Shown here piece after piece: positions 5,967 through 6,954 of a DNA stretch of 6,954 nucleotides. Where the stretch lies: the NCBI GenBank assembly GCA_018665505.1, contig JABJCS010000312.1:1-6954 (forward strand). The letters are read 5' to 3'. Below the pieces are notes generated by a model that made no database searches, was not told where the DNA came from, and saw only the letters and a program-made list of their open reading frames with translations. This stretch comes from Alphaproteobacteria bacterium. GTDB lineage: Bacteria; Pseudomonadota; Alphaproteobacteria; UBA8366. Position 1 is the stretch's first letter. Every line of letters starts with the position of its first letter. The translations under genes and the position numbers were made by a program.

Positions 5967-6055
5967 TATTTTTTATTTATTATTTTAATATTTTGTCGTA
6001 TTTTCCTTTAGCACAGAAATCGTTTGTCACTATTACTTTAAAATCCGAAACCCTA

Positions 6056-6517
6056 ATGGACACACATAATCGAGCCTTGATCGGCGCCTTGCAGCGGGAC
6101 GCCCGGCTTTCCTTCAGCGCCTTGGCGCGCGAAGTCGGTCTGTCCCAACCCGCGATTGCGGAACGGGTGCGGCGGCTCGAGGAAAGCGGTGTGTTGAACC
6201 GGTATCAGGCCGTGATCGCGCGCGAGCGGATCGGACTCCCCATCACCGCATTCCTACGATTGACGTGCCCTGGTGAGAAATATCGCGCCGTCGCAGCCCT
6301 GGCAGCCGATTTACCCGATGTTCTTGAATGTCATCACGTGACCGGGGACGACTGCTTTTTTCTCAAGATCGGGGTAGACTCGCTGGGTTCATTGGAGCGG
6401 GTCGTCGAACGATTTCGGGCGCATGGGCAAACCGCCGTGACCATCGCCCTCTCGACACTGGTTGAGAATAAACCGGTCGTCGCCCCCAATACCGAGCCAA
6501 AGAAGGAGCAGGAATGA
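6056..6517 (+). CDS. Lrp/AsnC-family transcriptional regulator
   Basis: A 153-residue regulator of the feast/famine (Lrp/AsnC) family. The winged helix-turn-helix lies at about residues 5-50: LIGALQRDARLSFSALA, then the recognition helix region SQPAIAERVRRLEESGV. The C-terminal ligand-binding RAM domain follows at about 62-135 and carries the typical VTGDDCFFLKI segment at 95-105, which often binds an amino acid. The start is the ATG at 6056. The frame stays open upstream to a TTG at 5915, but that extension reads as hydrophobic noise from AT-rich DNA and would precede a normal family N-terminus. No clear Shine-Dalgarno stands before the ATG. Its TGA overlaps the next ATG (ATGA), so the regulator and acetyltransferase are probably cotranscribed. 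Autoregulation through the AT-rich leader is likely by family habit. The effector is unknown. Confidence 0.94.
   Translation: MDTHNRALIGALQRDARLSFSALAREVGLSQPAIAERVRRLEESGVLNRYQAVIARERIGLPITAFLRLTCPGEKYRAVAALAADLPDVLECHHVTGDDCFFLKIGVDSLGSLERVVERFRAHGQTAVTIALSTLVENKPVVAPNTEPKKEQE
6503..6508 (+). promoter_or_regulatory. Ribosome binding site of the second GNAT gene
   Basis: AAGGAG inside the end of the regulator gene, five bases before the ATG at 6514. It gives this overlapping start its own good site, in contrast to the first GNAT gene of the window. Confidence 0.65.
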
Positions 6518-6954
6518 GCGAGATCGATTATCGCCGCGCCGAAGTGGAAGACGCGGAAGCGGTTTATATCTTCGGGCGGCAGCTTTTATCCGAGACAAGC
6601 TTAATGCTGCTGTTTCCGGACGAACGCGCGAAATCGGTCGACGATATGCGTTTCGTCATTCAGCGGTTCCACGAGATGCCGCGCCATTTTCTGATCAATG
6701 CCTGGGACGACGATCTGTGCGTCGGCGAAGCGTTGTGCATGGGGGGACAGTTCTTGCGCAACAAGCACGGCGGTCGCGTCGGTGTCGGAGTTTTGGCAAC
6801 CCATTACGGACAAGGGGTCGGCAAGGGATTGATGGAGGAGATCGAGCGTATTTCGACGGAGCACGAAATTCGCCGCTTGGAGCTCACCGTCATGTCCCAT
6901 AACGAGCGCGCGCATCGTCTTTATCTCTCCATGGGGTATCGCGATGAGGGCGTG
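6514..6954 (+). CDS. GNAT-family N-acetyltransferase, 3' end beyond window
   Basis: At least 147 residues of a GNAT acetyltransferase, open to the window edge. It begins MSEIDYRRAEVEDAEAVYIF, the usual first strand and helix. Motif A is in ATHYGQGVGKGLMEEIERI, where QGVGKG gives the Q-x-x-G-x-G pyrophosphate loop. Near the edge the N-x2-A-x2-L-Y-x3-G-Y signature appears as NERAHRLYLSMGY, with the tyrosine at the proton-donor position. Only the last strand or so should be missing. The ATG overlaps the regulator's TGA by four bases and has AAGGAG upstream. The pairing suggests that the regulator controls it and that the substrate may be an amino acid or related amine, but this is inference. It shares only the fold motifs with the first GNAT protein and is not an evident duplicate. 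Confidence 0.92.
   Translation, partial: MSEIDYRRAEVEDAEAVYIFGRQLLSETSLMLLFPDERAKSVDDMRFVIQRFHEMPRHFLINAWDDDLCVGEALCMGGQFLRNKHGGRVGVGVLATHYGQGVGKGLMEEIERISTEHEIRRLELTVMSHNERAHRLYLSMGYRDEGV

Larger units (their letters stand above)
5821..6055. promoter_or_regulatory. Divergent promoter region between nudC and the Lrp/AsnC gene, with AT-rich leader
   Basis: This 235-base gap separates outward-facing nudC and the Lrp-type regulator. The nudC-proximal part is of ordinary composition and holds the nested inverted repeats. From about 5911 to 6055 it becomes strongly AT-rich, with the top strand rich in T (runs such as CTATTTTTTATTTATTATTT). An imperfect symmetric site, GAAAT-N7-ATTTC (5950-5966), lies in it. 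TTGAAA at 5921 could be a -35, but no good -10 follows at the right distance, so I do not assign a promoter position. No gene is credible in the gap. Confidence 0.55.

Noticed and set aside
5915..6055. N-terminal extension of the Lrp-type regulator from a TTG, which would read as a hydrophobic, membrane-like segment
   Set aside because: Hydrophobic Phe/Ile/Tyr codons follow from T-rich DNA; no ribosome site at the TTG, and the family N-terminus begins properly at the ATG at 6056.
673..6954. The two GNAT genes as a recent duplication
   Set aside because: They agree only in the acetyl-CoA loop and the C-terminal Tyr motif; the N-terminal halves differ in sequence, so they are separate family members.

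Overview
The window reads as an ordinary chromosomal stretch of a moderately GC-rich proteobacterium. Gene content fits an alphaproteobacterium of the Rhodospirillales/Rhizobiales kind: an HyuA-type hydantoinase, a TauD/TfdA dioxygenase, an HpcH/HpaI aldolase, a crotonase, NudC and an Lrp/AsnC regulator. This placement is inferred from gene content and style and was not tested by a search. I see no tRNA, rRNA, CRISPR array, insertion sequence, integrase or phage gene.

Layout from left to right. (1) At 1-1137 (+), the C-terminal third of an HyuA-family hydantoinase/oxoprolinase overlaps a GNAT acetyltransferase by 8 bases. (2) At 1146-2294 (-), a secreted, probably membrane-anchored S8 (subtilisin-like) protease with a histidine-rich N-terminal region converges on the GNAT gene. 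(3) At 2397-4049 (+), a TauD/TfdA 2-oxoglutarate dioxygenase is followed after 3 bases by an HpcH/HpaI-family aldolase; the pair looks like one small catabolic operon. (4) At 4046-5820 (-), nudC (NAD(H) pyrophosphatase) is followed by an enoyl-CoA hydratase. The aldolase and hydratase converge and share bases in their stop codons. (5) At 5821-6055 lies a divergent intergenic region with nested inverted repeats on the nudC side and a very AT/T-rich leader on the other. (6) From 6056 to the window end (+), an Lrp/AsnC regulator overlaps a second GNAT acetyltransferase (ATGA), which runs off the edge.

Functionally the window looks like accessory carbon/nitrogen metabolism: hydantoin or oxoproline ring opening, oxygenase plus aldolase cleavage, and acyl-CoA hydration. 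Around these sit a housekeeping NAD(H)/NAD-RNA enzyme and an amino-acid-type regulator paired with an acetyltransferase. All complete genes keep their catalytic residues, so I see no pseudogene. I did not find a clearly new system. The points most worth checking are the dioxygenase-aldolase pair, the architecture of the S8 protease, and the regulatory repeats in the two gaps flanking nudC.
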